A stretch of DNA of 43,808 nucleotides from Stramonita haemastoma (GCA_030674155.1 CM060344.1:26533887-26577694), one strand, 5' to 3'; shown: positions 1-10,266, numbered from the stretch's first letter. Numbers and translations are program-made. Notes: generated by a model not told the origin, from the sequence alone.

Positions 1-40
1 TTTAATTTATTTTATCTATCTTATTTTATCTCATTTTATT

Positions 41-434
41 TTACACCACTTTATGTCTCAGCTGATTTCTCTGCGTGAAATTCGGGCTGCTCTCTCTGTA
101 GAGAGCGCACGTCGCAAACAAGTACAGCGCCAATTTTTTTTTTCTTTTTTCTATCTGCAACTGTATTGTTTCCCACCAGAGTGGCTTTTTTCTACATAAT
201 TTTTTCACGGACAACCCTCTTGTTGCTGTGGGTTCTTTATGTGCCCTAAATAATGATGTTTAACAACGGGACTTCGGTCGGTTTATCGTCTCATCTGAAA
301 AATTAGCACCAGACCACCACTCATGGTCTAATGGATGAGGGTGAAAGTTTTGGACCCAAAGGGATTTGAACCACCGCACACTCCGACCTGGACTTTTGGC
401 TTTCTAGACAGGCGCGTTACCTCTAGACCACCGA
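41..434 (-). mobile_element. SINE-4 copy (tRNA-headed, minus strand)
   Basis: Read on the minus strand, a tRNA-like head (end near 434, with a GGTCTAGAGG-type A box) is followed by a B-box-like stretch near 365-375, the shared SINE core near 280-300, and a tail rich in ACCCACRGCAACAA-type sequence ending in an ATTT-rich stretch at 1-50. The same order recurs at 2206-2606 and 32631-33027, so the boundaries come from comparing three copies. This copy is diverged. Confidence 0.75.
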
Positions 435-780
435 TTCACCTACCTTTCCTCTAATCCCACCTGTACCCACCCCCCCCCCCCTCCCTTTTCCTTGCTCCCA
501 TCCTCTTCCTGTCTCCTCCATTTCTCCTCTTCCCTCTCACTTCCACACCTCCATCATTCTCCTTCAAGCACCCCCCCCACCCCCCCCCCACCCCCACCCC
601 CCCCTGTCTTTCCACAGCCCCTTTCTGTGTTTCCTGAAGGCTACACTACGTTTTAGCTTTCGGTCAGGTAGTATCTTCTACAGGCTACACTTCACCATTA
701 GCCAAATGGAAAAACAAACACACACAGCAGTGCCTCTTGCAGGCTGACGATAACAGATCTGTTCTGTTGTACAGTTCAAC
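435..780. other. C-rich low-complexity spacer, no gene seen
   Basis: Runs of C (near 470-482 and 572-603) and CCTCC-type pyrimidine tracts dominate. I see no open frame, splice pattern or recognised repeat beyond low complexity. Confidence 0.5.
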
Positions 781-1208
781 ATGAACCGTGTAGTTTACAC
801 TGACATCACAGAATCATTCTGATGTACAGTTACAACCACGAACCAGTGTACTTTTACACTGACAATCACTAAACTATTCTGCTGTACAGTGCAGTTACAA
901 TCACAAAACCAGTGTACTTTTTACACTGACAATCACAGATTCATTCTGTAGTACGTTATACCATGGAACCAGCGTACTTTACACTGATAATCACGTACCG
1001 AACCATTCTGTTGTACATTACAACCACGAACCAGGTACTTTACACTGACAATTACCGAACATTCTGTTGTACAGTTACAGCCATGAACCAGCGTACTTTA
1101 CACTGACAACCATGAACAGTGTACTTTACACTGACAACCACGAACCAGCGACTTACATGACAACCACGAACCGCGTACTTTACACTGACAACCACGAACC
1201 AGCGTACT
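781..1208. repeat. Minisatellite with ~60-bp and ~30-bp units, cut by the gap
   Basis: Units share ACCACGAACCAGCGTACTTT and ACACTGACAA. Upstream units are about 60 bp and carry an extra CATTCTGTTGTACAGTTACA-like half. From about 1080 the units shorten to about 30 bp. The array runs straight into the N gap, so its true length is unknown. Confidence 0.85.
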
Positions 1209-1308
1209 NNNNNNNNNNNNNNNNNNNNNNNNNNNNNNNNNNNNNNNNNNNNNNNNNNNNNNNNNNNNNNNNNNNNNNNNNNNNNNNNNNNNNNNNNNNN
1301 NNNNNNNN
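1209..1308. other. Assembly gap (100 N)
   Basis: Exactly 100 N follow the minisatellite. A round number usually marks a gap of unknown size. Protein translations across it are meaningless. Confidence 0.99.
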
Positions 1309-1404
1309 CACAAGCACTATTAATCACAAACAAACACAACATTTATTGCTCAAAAACAAGAGAACCTTTACCTTTCAGTCTCATGTCACTGTACCCTAAC
1401 ATAC

Positions 1405-1572
1405 CGAAATGAACATGGAAGCTGAGACTTGATGGAAGGGTTTGGAATAACAATAAATGTTAGTTCAGATCCATTGAACTCTTTACTAGCTTCTGTGTCC
1501 TCCAGGTCTAGTTCTGAGTCACTGTAATCTCTCTTCTCTTCAGATTCACCACTTTGATTATGCATTTTATCA
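1405..1572 (-). CDS. Candidate internal exon, acidic Ser/Glu-rich, unrecognised
   Basis: On the minus strand an open frame runs from about 1572 to a good donor, TTTCG|GTATGT, with the exon ending at 1405. The peptide contains SGESEEKRDYSDSELDLEDT, followed by a mixed hydrophobic stretch FIVIPNPSIKSQLP. The acidic part resembles disordered or phosphorylatable linkers. I do not recognise a family. The 5' limit is uncertain because a SINE-1 copy lies immediately upstream on this strand, and the acceptor could lie inside it. A decayed transposase N-terminus is an alternative. The coding claim rests on the frame, the codon look and the donor only. Confidence 0.3.
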
Positions 1573-1576
1573 TAAT

Positions 1577-1846
1577 TTCTCCTGGAGTTAACTAACATCA
1601 GTGCTAACTCCACTCTCCCCAATAGTCAATTTGGATGAGACTTTAAACCGAGGCCCCGTGTGCGAACGCACACAGAACATCTTGCCCATCTTGCCCACAT
1701 GTTAAATCCTGTTCCGCTTTTCGTAAGAGTAGGCCATCGTGTGCCGGTGGGAACAGATGACATTTACAAAACTGCGTACACACGGGGACTGGATGTAAAA
1801 AAGCACAAGAGTGCTTATTCCATCATCCTCGATATAAAAGAATAAA
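1577..1846 (+). mobile_element. SINE-1 copy, head missing
   Basis: Starts at CTCCTGGAGTTAAC and has the core (GATGAGACTTTAAACCGAGG) and the usual tail with GGACTGGATGTAAAAAAGCA, ending in AATAAATAAAGAAAG repeats. The tRNA-like head is absent, and the core has a short internal duplication (TTGCCCATCTTGCCCA). Confidence 0.85.
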
Positions 1847-2205
1847 TAAAGAAAGAAAGATTACGAGGAAAGTGTAAACTCACTTCTGACAAATTGTGCA
1901 AGGCTTAGACATAATTGTATAGTCGCTTTAACTGATCAGGTCAATTTTTCAATAGAGAAAATAAAATCTGCTTTTTCGTAACGAGATAATGGTACTCAAT
2001 AAAACGTGGGGTAGACAAGGCAAAAGGATATGATCTATGATAACGTTGTGATAAGAGTGGTTGGTTCTATGTGCATTTACAGGAAAGGGGCAAGAGTGTT
2101 TATATATATGGTCATGTATTATAAAGATAGGACACACCAGGAGATTGCTTGAGGTTTGTTTTTATTACCACGAAATTGCATTTTATTTATTTATTTATTG
2201 ATTGA
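1847..2205. other. AT-rich spacer, nothing recognised
   Basis: Unique-looking AT-rich sequence ending in TTTA/ATTG short repeats at 2180-2212, which form the tail of the next SINE-4. No gene or RNA signal seen. Confidence 0.4.
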
Positions 2206-2442
2206 TTGATTTATACCACTTTATGTCAGCAGATTTCTCTGCATAAAATTCGGGCTTGCCCTCCCCGGAGTGAGCCTGTCGCCAGAAGTGGAGCGCCTAC
2301 CCATTATTTTAAAAAATATTTTTCTGTCTGCAATTATATTTGTTTCCCTATCAGAGTGGCTTTTTTCTACAGAATTTTGCCAGGGACAACCTCCTTGTTG
2401 CCGTGGGTTCTTTTACCTGCGCTAAATAATGTGTAACACACG

Positions 2443-2473
<31 letters not shown>

Positions 2474-2606
2474 TAGCACCCAGACCATCACTCATGATCT
2501 AATGGATGGGGGGAAAGTTTTGGACCCAAACGGGATTCGAACCACTCGCACACTCCGACCCAGACTTTTCGCTTTCTGGACAGGCGCGTTACCTCTAGAC
2601 CACCAA
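2206..2606 (-). mobile_element. SINE-4 copy, near full length
   Basis: Best copy of this family. On the minus strand the head at 2606-2520 has a GGTCTAGAGG-type A box and a GGTTCGAATCC B box. The core at about 2470-2440 reads TTTCGGATGAGACGATAAAC. The tail contains CACGGCAACAAGGAGG, GCAGAGAAATCTGCTGACA and terminal AATC repeats. Confidence 0.85.
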
Positions 2607-2705
2607 ATACATTAACCTCTACCAGCATACGCTTCATATGATTTGTAGAACTTGTTTAGCTTTCTGTTAGAGACAACCCTTCCTTTTTTTTTTCTTTTTT
2701 TTTTC

Positions 2706-2930
2706 TTTTATTCTTTTATATCGAGGATAATGGGATAAGCACTTTTGTGCTTTTTTTTTTTTTTTAAACATCCAGTCCCCCTGTGTATGCAGTTTTGTAA
2801 ATGTCATCTGTTCCCACCGGCACACGATGGCCTACTCTGACGAAAAGCGGAACAGGATTTAACGTGTGCGCAAGATGTTCTGCGTGCGTTCGCACACGGG
2901 GCCTCGGTTTAAAGTCTCATCCGGAGGACT
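2706..2930 (-). mobile_element. SINE-1 copy, 5' truncated
   Basis: Tail and core are present in reverse orientation, from ATCGAGGATAATGG through GTCTCATCCGGAGGACTT. The tRNA head is missing. The poly-T near 2750-2765 is the A-run of the tail. Confidence 0.85.
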
Positions 2931-3250
2931 TCCCTGCTGCTCAGTCTCTCTATGAAACACAGGTTAAAATTCGTTTTAAAGAAAGAAGGGGGATCAAGTA
3001 ATTATCTCCATCTGTGACAAATTGGTGCCGTTGTGAGTAAAACAAGCACGCCGATTGCTGGTAAGAGGTGTTAAAACTCCACCACAGAGACTGTACTGGC
3101 ATCTGGCGACGACTAGGGGAAGCTGGTTTGCCCATCGCATTAAGGGTTAATCAGCTTGCCACTTTGTTCCGAAGATGAAGCTTGATTTCAGCTGTGGGAG
3201 ATGCAATGATCTGGTTTTGATACGCCCTTTTGCTGAAATATCAGGATTGG
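2931..3250. other. Spacer with no recognised feature
   Basis: Mixed-composition sequence. Short open frames exist on both strands but have no splice context or family resemblance. Confidence 0.4.
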
Positions 3251-3254
3251 ATGT

Positions 3255-3345
3255 CCATGAGTGTGGTTGGTTACCAGTTGGATGGGTGACCGTTTGCGCG
3301 CCTTGGCTTCAGTACAGTTCCCCAGTTCACCCAGCTAAAGTAAGA
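3255..3345 (+). mobile_element. SINE-3 fragment (5S-like control region)
   Basis: Contains GGTTACCAGTTGGATGGGTG followed by ACCGTTTGCGCGCCTTGGCT, which matches the 5S-like part and start of the body of the SINE-3 copies at 9736, 29929 and 36131. Both ends are cut, and the tRNA-like A box is absent. Confidence 0.75.
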
Positions 3346-3712
3346 CTCTTTTGCCCCTTGTGCAAAGTTTATACGTACTTGTATGGTCGTTTTCGTTGAT
3401 CGGGTCACTTTCGATAGTTCGGGGTTGTTTCTGAGGTGGGGAGATTTTTTAAGTCCCTGCTCTGTTTCAACTTTGGAATTTCAGTACTAAATGCATTTGT
3501 TATGCTCATGATGATTGACATAGTTGGACTCAACATTCTTGGAGCTGTTTGTTCCTATGATCTCACTTGTTCATGTACTTGATTGTTTGCGTAACTTTAG
3601 TGTTTGTTTGCTTCTTTTTGTTGTTTGTGTTTTGCACCGAGCCCCTTTCACTATGCACAAGGTTGTTACTTGAATCATCTCTCTGTCTCTGTCTCTGTCT
3701 GTATGTCTCACT

Positions 3713-4046
3713 CTTGAGGGGGACGGGTAGCCTAGTGGTCAGAACATTGCGCTGGCTATTTGACGACCCGGGTTGAGTCCGGTCGAGATTTTTCTCCTGG
3801 AGTTAACATCAGTGCTGACTCCACTCTCCCCCAAAGTCCTTCGGATGACACTTTAAACCGAGGCCCCGTGTGCGAACGCACGCAGAACATCTTGCGCACA
3901 CGTTAAATCCTGTTCCGCTTTTCGTAAGAGTAGGCCATCGTGTGCCGGTGGGAACAGATGACATTTAACAAAACTGCATACACACGGGGACTGGATGTAA
4001 AAAAGCACAAAAGTGCTTATTCCATTATCTTCGATGTAAAAGAACA

Positions 4047-4100
<54 letters not shown>
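3713..4100 (+). mobile_element. SINE-1 copy, full length
   Basis: Head with A box TAGCCTAGTGG (3728 region) and a decayed B box GGTTGAGTCC, then the linker CTGGAGTTAACATCAGTGCT, the core with ACCGAGGCCCCGTGTGCGAA, and the tail ending in a long (AATC)n run at about 4045-4098. This serves as the reference copy. Confidence 0.9.
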
Positions 4101-4112
4101 CTCATCAATCTG

Positions 4113-4114
4113 TT

Positions 4115-4153
<39 letters not shown>

Positions 4154-4155
4154 CC
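4113..4155. repeat. (GTCT)n microsatellite
   Basis: About ten GTCT units directly after the SINE-1 tail. Confidence 0.9.
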
Positions 4156-4239
4156 CTCTTCTCTGCATTCCTGTAATGGGCGGGGTGTGTGCTACCTGGT
4201 CTTCTCCTGTGCTTGTGACTGCAGGACATCTGCCCGCTG

Positions 4240-4412
4240 GTCCAAAGGAAATAAAGGAAATGGCAGCTCTATACATGAAGTTGACCTGGGAGATTGTAAA
4301 AAAAAAATCCCTACCCTTAATTCATCAGACGTCACGAACCCATGACTTGTTTTTATCAATGGATGGGTCAACTGTTTTAACAATTTGGCCATACACCGTC
4401 CATCGCTGCTCT
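4240..4412 (-). mobile_element. SINE-5 head and body, decayed
   Basis: The reverse complement of GTTGACCTGGGAGATTGTAA and of CGTCACGAACCCATGAC aligns by eye with the SINE-5 copy at 25368 (its CTCCCAGGTCAAACTTCC and GTGGGTTCGAATCTTGG segments). The head ends near 4412. Confidence 0.6.
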
Positions 4413-4644
4413 CTCTCTCTTCTCCTCCAATCACTCTTATCAGCTCTTGGCCTGGGAGCTTATTTTAGCTGTACCTACTCTGCTATTTTCTTCTGTGCAG
4501 TGATAGACTCTTTAGCGCAGGTCCTTGAACATCCTATTTGAACATTGTGTCTTGCCTTACTTTAAGTGGGGAAGGAAAAAAAGCAACTGTAACAATTCCT
4601 GCTGTGTGGTTTATAGGGCAAGGTATGTAAGTGGTGCACTGTAT

Positions 4645-4890
4645 TATTTGAATGTATGTATGTATGTATTTTTGTATGTATGTAGTATGTATTATGTAGT
4701 ATATTATTATTATGTATGTATGTAGTATGTTATGCTTATGATTATGTATGTATGTATGTATGTATGTATGTATGTATGATGTATGTTATGATGTATGATG
4801 TATGTTGTATGTATGTATGTATGTATGATTATGTATGTATTAGTATCGTATCGTATGTATGTTTGTATGTACTATGTTTGTAAGTATGTT
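4645..4890. repeat. Imperfect (TATG)n microsatellite
   Basis: TATG/TATGTAT tetranucleotide repeats with frequent slippage interruptions. The flanking 4413-4644 and 4891-5142 are AT-rich with no gene seen. The missing 5' exon of the GPCR was not found in them. Confidence 0.85.
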
Positions 4891-5142
4891 TGTAGATTAT
4901 CTGGCCTACTGGATATATGAATGTTGGGTATTTGAACATTGTCTAGATTCTCTTATTGTTCAATATTGGTGTGCATTCATGAACATATGACAGCAAAATG
5001 GTTAACACTTATTCTCAATGCTTAATGCTTGTCATGCATATAATTATGCATTTGTAACAACAAAATGAATTTTTTAAAATTGAAAAAATATTAGGTGTGG
5101 CGTACATTGTATACTACCTCCCCACCTGTTGTGTTTTGTCAG

Positions 5143-5378
5143 TCTGGCTCTGTCAACACAGGCTTCCTGCTGTTCCTGATGTGTGGCAAGTCCTTTGCTC
5201 TCATCAGTCTGGTGGACCCTGTGGCCGGCAACTACTGGCTCCAGCGTCACAACGGTCCAGTGCTGGGCAATTACCTGGGCTTTCTCTCCATCTCCAACAC
5301 CATCACTGCTCTGATCGCTGTGGAGAGATGTCTGTGCATTGTTAGTCCTTTTAAAGCAGCCAAGTTTTTCAAGACGAA
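5143..5378 (+). CDS. Class A GPCR, internal exon (TM2 end to intracellular loop 2)
   Basis: Encodes the end of TM2, extracellular loop 1 and TM3 of a rhodopsin-like receptor for an extracellular ligand at the plasma membrane. TM3 ends [20 protein letters not shown], with Glu-Arg-Cys in place of Asp-Arg-Tyr. The acceptor is CTGTTGTGTTTTGTCAG|TC, phase 0; CAACACAG|GC at 5162, phase 1, is an alternative. The donor ACGAA|GTAAGTG is near consensus and phase 2, matching the exon at 11899 (AA|A = Lys). The usual cysteine 25 residues before the Arg is replaced by Asn. TM1 and the start of TM2 must lie upstream; I could not find them. A peptide-receptor or chemosensory-type receptor of the large lophotrochozoan expansions is the likeliest class (inference). 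Confidence 0.85.
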
Positions 5379-5399
5379 GTAAGTGTTTTCAGTTTCCAG

Positions 5400-5528
<129 letters not shown>

Positions 5529-5902
5529 GGTGGGGAGATGTAGTATACAATGTACAGCCACACCTAATTTTTCAATGTAAAATTGTGCAGTATTCATTGA
5601 TTGTTCAGCACCATTGATACGGTATATCTACTTCCTATATGAGTGGATTTTTTTTTCTATTTGCATAATTTTGACAGGGGACAGCCTTCTTTTGTTATGG
5701 GTCTTTAAACTGCATTAAATGTATGTTGTGCCTCAAAATATGTTGTTGTAAGTGCAGTCTATAAGGGTTTTCTTTGCTTCTCACGGAATCATGCATACTG
5801 AAGAAGATTTAAAACAAGATGGGAACAATCACGCGTCACTGCTTGACACCATTTATTTTTGTAACTGGGGAGCTGTCAGAGAGAAAGAGCCATTGAGTTT
5901 GG

Positions 5903-6356
5903 GGAAGGACGGTGGCAGAATGGTTAAGACGTTCGCCTGCCAATATGTAAATCGTGAGTTTCTGGGTTCGAACCCAGCCTCGCCCTTTCTTCCCAGTTTG
6001 ACGAAAAAATCGAACTGAATGTCAAAGTCATTCGGATGAGACTCGAAACCGAGGCCCCGTGTGCGAATGCACGCAGAACATCTTGCGCACACGTTAAAAC
6101 CCCGTTCCACCTTTCGGAAGAGTAGGCCATCGTGTGCCGGTAGGAGCGGATGACAAAATTATAACAAACCAGCATGCACACAGGTGTCGTGTTTAGACAC
6201 CATCCCTGAAGAAAAATGGGGAGTTGGAGTTGGGGATCTTTGCGCCTGGTGGCAGCATGATCTGTGGCTCTGTAGGTCAAATGCAAGCGCTTTGATTTGT
6301 CTTTACAAGAGATAGCGCTATACAAATTCCATGTATTATTATTATTATTATTAGTT
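5903..6356 (+). mobile_element. SINE-2 copy with (ATT)n-type tail
   Basis: Head with A box TGGCAGAATGG and B box GGTTCGAACCC, linker TTTGACGAAAAAATCGAACT, and the shared core GATGAGACTCGAAACCGAGG. After TGGGGAGTTGGAGT it switches to a tail with GATAGCGCTATACAAATTCC and (ATT)n. The first ~310 bp are almost identical to the copy at 10267; the tails differ. Confidence 0.9.
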
Positions 6357-6560
6357 TGACCTGACCCAACTGTCCTTAATGCGGTTGATGAAGATTGGGA
6401 AGGAACTTCGGGGGACAACCAAAACTTTCCCGTATCTTCCAGAGACCGTCTCTACTGATGGTGTCAAAGGCCTGGGTCAGGTCAACAAATGCTGCATACA
6501 GGCCCATGTTCTGTTCTATGCACTTCTTCTGAGTCTGTCTGAATACCCCAAAAAAAAAAT

Positions 6561-6562
6561 CG

Positions 6563-6598
<36 letters not shown>

Positions 6599-6620
6599 TG
6601 TGATGCTGGTGCGTGGTGGT

Positions 6621-6683
<63 letters not shown>
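6561..6683. repeat. (GTGC)n then (TG)n microsatellites
   Basis: About ten GTGC units at 6561-6600, then about 30 TG units at 6624-6683. Confidence 0.95.
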
Positions 6684-6684
<1 letters not shown>

Positions 6685-6792
6685 AACCCATTCATGCTCT
6701 GACTATGTTGACCTCAATGCCCCTATGAGACCTCTCAAGCTGTCTGTCTCTTTCTCTGTGTGACAGTCTGTCTGCCTGCCGGATAGGCTACT

Positions 6793-6798
<6 letters not shown>

Positions 6799-6889
<91 letters not shown>

Positions 6890-6903
6890 CTTCTCTCTCT
6901 CTC
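6799..6903. repeat. (CT)n microsatellite, upstream of LINE end
   Basis: CT repeats with a few CCTCTT interruptions, ending directly at the LINE fragment that begins at 6904. Confidence 0.95.
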
Positions 6904-7286
6904 AGTAAAACAACTAACACTAATCAGTTGTTATGTCCATTGTGTAAGGCTGATAGTGAGGATAAATTCACTTAATATTTTTATGTCCAGCTTATGACGA
7001 CCTTCGGGAAGAATGCATTGCAGGAAAATATTACCGTAATCCTTGTGCATTTAGGTATAGACTTTTGTTGTTATGCTCCAACGAGACTACAGTAAGGAAT
7101 TTGTCATTATATATACACAAAGCACTGACAAGACGTAATATAGCCATAAGTTAATGATTGTAGTATACTGTTTGCATGATTTTTTTTGTTTTTGTAAAAT
7201 GTTTGTCATTTCTTTTTGATATATTGATATTGTACAGGCCCCTTCAGAATGGGCCAATGGCCTTCCTGAATAAATATTTGTATTCG

Positions 7287-7290
<4 letters not shown>
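6904..7290 (+). mobile_element. LINE 3' end, zinc-knuckle C-terminus, frameshifted
   Basis: The C-terminal end of a non-LTR retrotransposon ORF2 is visible: NQLLCPLCKADSEDKF, then, after a frame change near 6970, HLIFLCPAYDDLREEC and further sequence to a stop at 7152-7154. The CxxC...H...C pattern with a following LR motif is the zinc-knuckle that ends many LINE polymerases. The 3' UTR carries complementary GGCC blocks (GGGCCAATGGCC), AATAAA and GTATTCGTATTC, then enters (CT)n. The upstream 5' end is cut at another (CT)n. Confidence 0.8.
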
Positions 7291-7379
<89 letters not shown>

Positions 7380-7430
7380 CTCTTTCTTTCTTCTTTCTTT
7401 CTTTCTTTCTTACTTTCTTTCTTTCTGTGT
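7291..7430. repeat. (CT)n then (TTTC)n microsatellites
   Basis: About 84 bp of CT directly after the LINE tail, followed by TTTC/TTC repeats. Confidence 0.95.
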
Positions 7431-7879
7431 CAACAAAACCGTTGATCTGTTTTCTATTTGGTTTAACTATGCAACAATAACAACAAAAATGATTTTAAAA
7501 GTTTTGAAAAAACTACTGAAGTTCATATAATACTGCATATCCACCATGCCAATGCGTTTTTGATCAGGTGCAAGATGATGCTGGTAGCTGCATGCAGCTT
7601 TGATCCTACAGGTAGGCCACTCAGGTGCGTGGAGCAGTTTGGTTTCTACTTTTAACCAAAGCAGGATCCTTTTGGACTCTGAAATCACATGGATGCTGAT
7701 TAGCCCTTTCTTTTTGTACCGTTCTACTTTTTGGATAAGCTTTTGTTTGCCTTGCCTCCATGGCCTCTGTAGACCTTAGGAAGAAAACGGCTTTATCCAT
7801 GTAAACTTTTGTTTTTAAAACCAGTCCAGTTTAACGTCATATTGTCAGATCCAGTCTCTGACAATTATTCAACTTTTCA
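7431..7879. other. Intronic spacer, nothing recognised
   Basis: Unique-looking intron sequence with short open frames on the minus strand but no splice or family support. Confidence 0.4.
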
Positions 7880-8175
7880 GTGGCATAATCATCTAGACTC
7901 TCACAATTATGCAGCATAATCATCTAGACTCTCACAATTATGCAGCATAATCATTTAGATTCTGACATATATACAATGTTTCACTAGCATAATCATCTAG
8001 ACTCTGACAATTATTCAGCATAATCATCTAGACTCTGATCAATTATTCAGCATAATCATCTAGACTCTGATCAATTACGCAGCATAATCATGTAGACTCT
8101 GACAATTATGCAGCATGATCATCTAGATCTGATCAATTATTCAGCATACATCTAGACTCTGACAAGTGTACAATG
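7880..8175. repeat. Minisatellite A, ~30-bp unit
   Basis: Units of the form CAGCATAATCATCTAGACTC then TGACAATTAT, about nine copies with small length changes. Confidence 0.9.
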
Positions 8176-8261
8176 TTTAAATAGTGGCAGATATGAGCAT
8201 TAACAATTGTTGTGCAATAGTTTGATGACGTATCTAAACTTTTGATAAGTGTGTATTGTTT

Positions 8262-8545
8262 CAGAGGCAGATCTAACCTTTGCCCAATTGTACACGGTTG
8301 CACAGGCAGATCTAACCTCTGCCCAATTGTACAACAGTGGCAGATCTAACCTCTGCCCAATTGTACACTGTTTCACAGGCAGATCTTACCTCTGCCCAAT
8401 TGTACACTGTTTCACAGGCAGATCTAACCTCTGCCCAATTGTACAGTTTCAGTAGGAGATCTAGACTCTGACAACTATACAATGTTCAGTGGCTGATCAA
8501 ATCTCTGATAATTGTACAATGTCTACGTGGCAGATAAGAACTTTG
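8262..8545. repeat. Minisatellite B, ~37-bp unit with an inverted repeat
   Basis: Units contain GGCAGATCTAACCTCTGCC (GGCAGA pairs with TCTGCC) followed by CAATTGTACACTGTTTCACA. It shares CTCTG.CAATT with minisatellite A, so the two arrays probably have a common origin. Confidence 0.9.
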
Positions 8546-8635
8546 ACAATTGCACGTGTAAATAATTATTTCAATGGCAAATGCAGAATAAAGTTTGTTC
8601 CTGACATTCAGGAAGTCTTTAGCTCCCTTACTGGT

Positions 8636-8985
8636 GGAGGCGGGATAGCCTGGTGGTCAGAACATTACGGATGCACTCTGACAACCGTGGTTCAATTCCT
8701 GTTCGAGGGGATATTTTTTCCTGGAGTTAACATCAGTGCTGACTCCACTCTCCCTAAAATTCCTTCGGATGAGACTATATAAACCGAGGTCCCCTGTGCG
8801 AACGCACACAGTACATCTTGCGCACGCGTTAAAACCTGTTCGGCTTTTCGAAAGGTAGGCCGTTGTGTGCTGGTGGGAACAGATGACAAATTTTACAAAA
8901 CTGCAGACACACGGGGACTGGATTTTTAAAAAAGCACATGAGTACTTATTCCATTATCATTGATAAAAATGAATAAATAGGTACA
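8636..8985 (+). mobile_element. SINE-1 copy, full length
   Basis: A box TAGCCTGGTGG and B box GGTTCAATTCC are both clear here. The linker, core and tail follow in the standard order, ending in ATAAATA repeats. Confidence 0.9.
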
Positions 8986-9111
8986 TAGATAAATAAATGG
9001 TGCATAGGGCTCTGGTCACACTGCCTTGCACACTTTGCGTCCCTATGGCCGAGGTTTGGGGGCACGCCTCCCAGATGGGGGCATTCCGGCACTGGCTTGT
9101 ACAGTTTGGCT

Positions 9112-9710
9112 TTAGGCTACGGCCAATAGTCAACCCGGCCTGTCCCGTTGTTTTGACGGCCGTCTCTTTGACGGGAGGAACGGATCCGTCAAAGCGGCCA
9201 TAGTAAACCCGGCCCGTCCCGTTGTTTTGACGGCCGTCTCTTTGACGGGAGAACGGATCCGTCAAAGCAACCCGGCCTGTCTCTTTCTGACAATATGGTC
9301 ACCCCGAGACTGCGAGTGACGCAAAAATGAGGCTGCCGCGGTGACGCAAATCGACAGAAAATAGTTCGACATAAAAAGTGTTTTTACGTAAAATCTCCCC
9401 CCAAATTTTTTATCAAAACCATTGGAATGTAATCGGGAAAGGTTAATTTACTAGTTTGTGTAGTCAGAATTTTTGAAGCACCATATATGAGTTTTTCTTG
9501 ATTATTTTCCTTTCCGTCGACCCGGCAAACGGACGTGTTGCTCGAACGTCAAAACGACGGGTTAAAAAGAACGGGCCGGGCCGGGTCTACTATGGCCACG
9601 CACAGCCGTTTTCAGTGACACCACAGAGTAATTCAGCCGGGCAGCATTTTTCACCCGGCCCGTCGTTTTGACGCCGTCAAAACGACGGGTTTACTATGGC
9701 CGCAGCCTAA
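9112..9710. mobile_element. 599-bp TIR element (MITE-like), palindrome-rich
   Basis: The left end TTAGGCTACGGCCAATAGTC and the right end, read in reverse as TTAGGCTGCGGCCATAGTAA, form terminal inverted repeats of about 25 bp. A TA or TWA target duplication is plausible. Inside, a ~75-bp unit is tandemly duplicated at 9121-9195 and 9196-9268, with a third partial copy. Arms CCCGTCGTTTTGAC at 9659-9672 pair perfectly with 9676-9689 around a 3-nt loop. There is no ORF, so it would need a transposase in trans. The superfamily is not assigned. Confidence 0.85.
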
Positions 9711-9735
9711 GTGTCTAACAATATTGACCTAGGTC

Positions 9736-10015
9736 CCCGGGATAGCTCAGTGATCAGAGCACTCGCTTTCCCCCAGCCAGCGTCCAGCGTGATTACCAGC
9801 TGGATGGGTGACCATTTGCGCGCCTTGGCTTCAGTACAGTCCCACCAGTTCACCCAGCTGTAAATGGGTACCTGCCCTCTTTAGGGTCAGGAAAGGTAAA
9901 GCAGCGAGGGAGAGTAGATGGGCGCCACCCTCAAAATGCTGGCCCCCAGAGAAGCTGAGATCTCCGATGCCTCGCTCCCCTACAACCACCTAGGTTATGG
10001 GACACCTTTCCTTTT

Positions 10016-10017
<2 letters not shown>
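9736..10017 (+). mobile_element. SINE-3 copy, full length
   Basis: Begins with a tRNA-like A box (GATAGCTCAGTGATCAGAGC), then GTGATTACCAGCTGGATGGG|TGACC, which resembles the 3' control box of 5S rRNA. The body contains GTAAATGGGTACCTGCCCTC and GAGAAGCTGAGATCTCCGAT, and ends GGGACACCTTTCCTTTT next to (CT)n. Confidence 0.85.
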
Positions 10018-10090
<73 letters not shown>

Positions 10091-10133
10091 CCTCCCTCCC
10101 TCCCTCCCTCCCTCCCTCTCTCTCTCTCTCTCT

Positions 10134-10215
<82 letters not shown>

Positions 10216-10216
10216 C
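10018..10216. repeat. (CT)n microsatellite
   Basis: About 200 bp of CT with a CCTCCCTC interruption in the middle, directly at the SINE-3 tail. Confidence 0.97.
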
Positions 10217-10266
10217 CCTTAAACCATTCAGCTAGATGTTGACTTTTTCTCTGTTGTTGTTTCTTA

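Noticed and set aside
4176..4541. 121-residue plus-strand ORF before the GPCR exon, considered as the missing TM1 exon
   Set aside because: The first part is a reversed SINE-5 copy. The hydrophobic end lacks the GNxxV-type TM1 pattern, and there is no donor in the right phase.
5903..6030. tRNA genes at the SINE heads
   Set aside because: A and B boxes are present, but acceptor stems do not pair, no discriminator end follows, and the same head is joined to SINE cores many times.
9736..10017. A functional 5S rRNA gene
   Set aside because: Only the internal control region is similar. The 5' stem and the 3' end of 5S rRNA are absent, and the body is SINE-specific.
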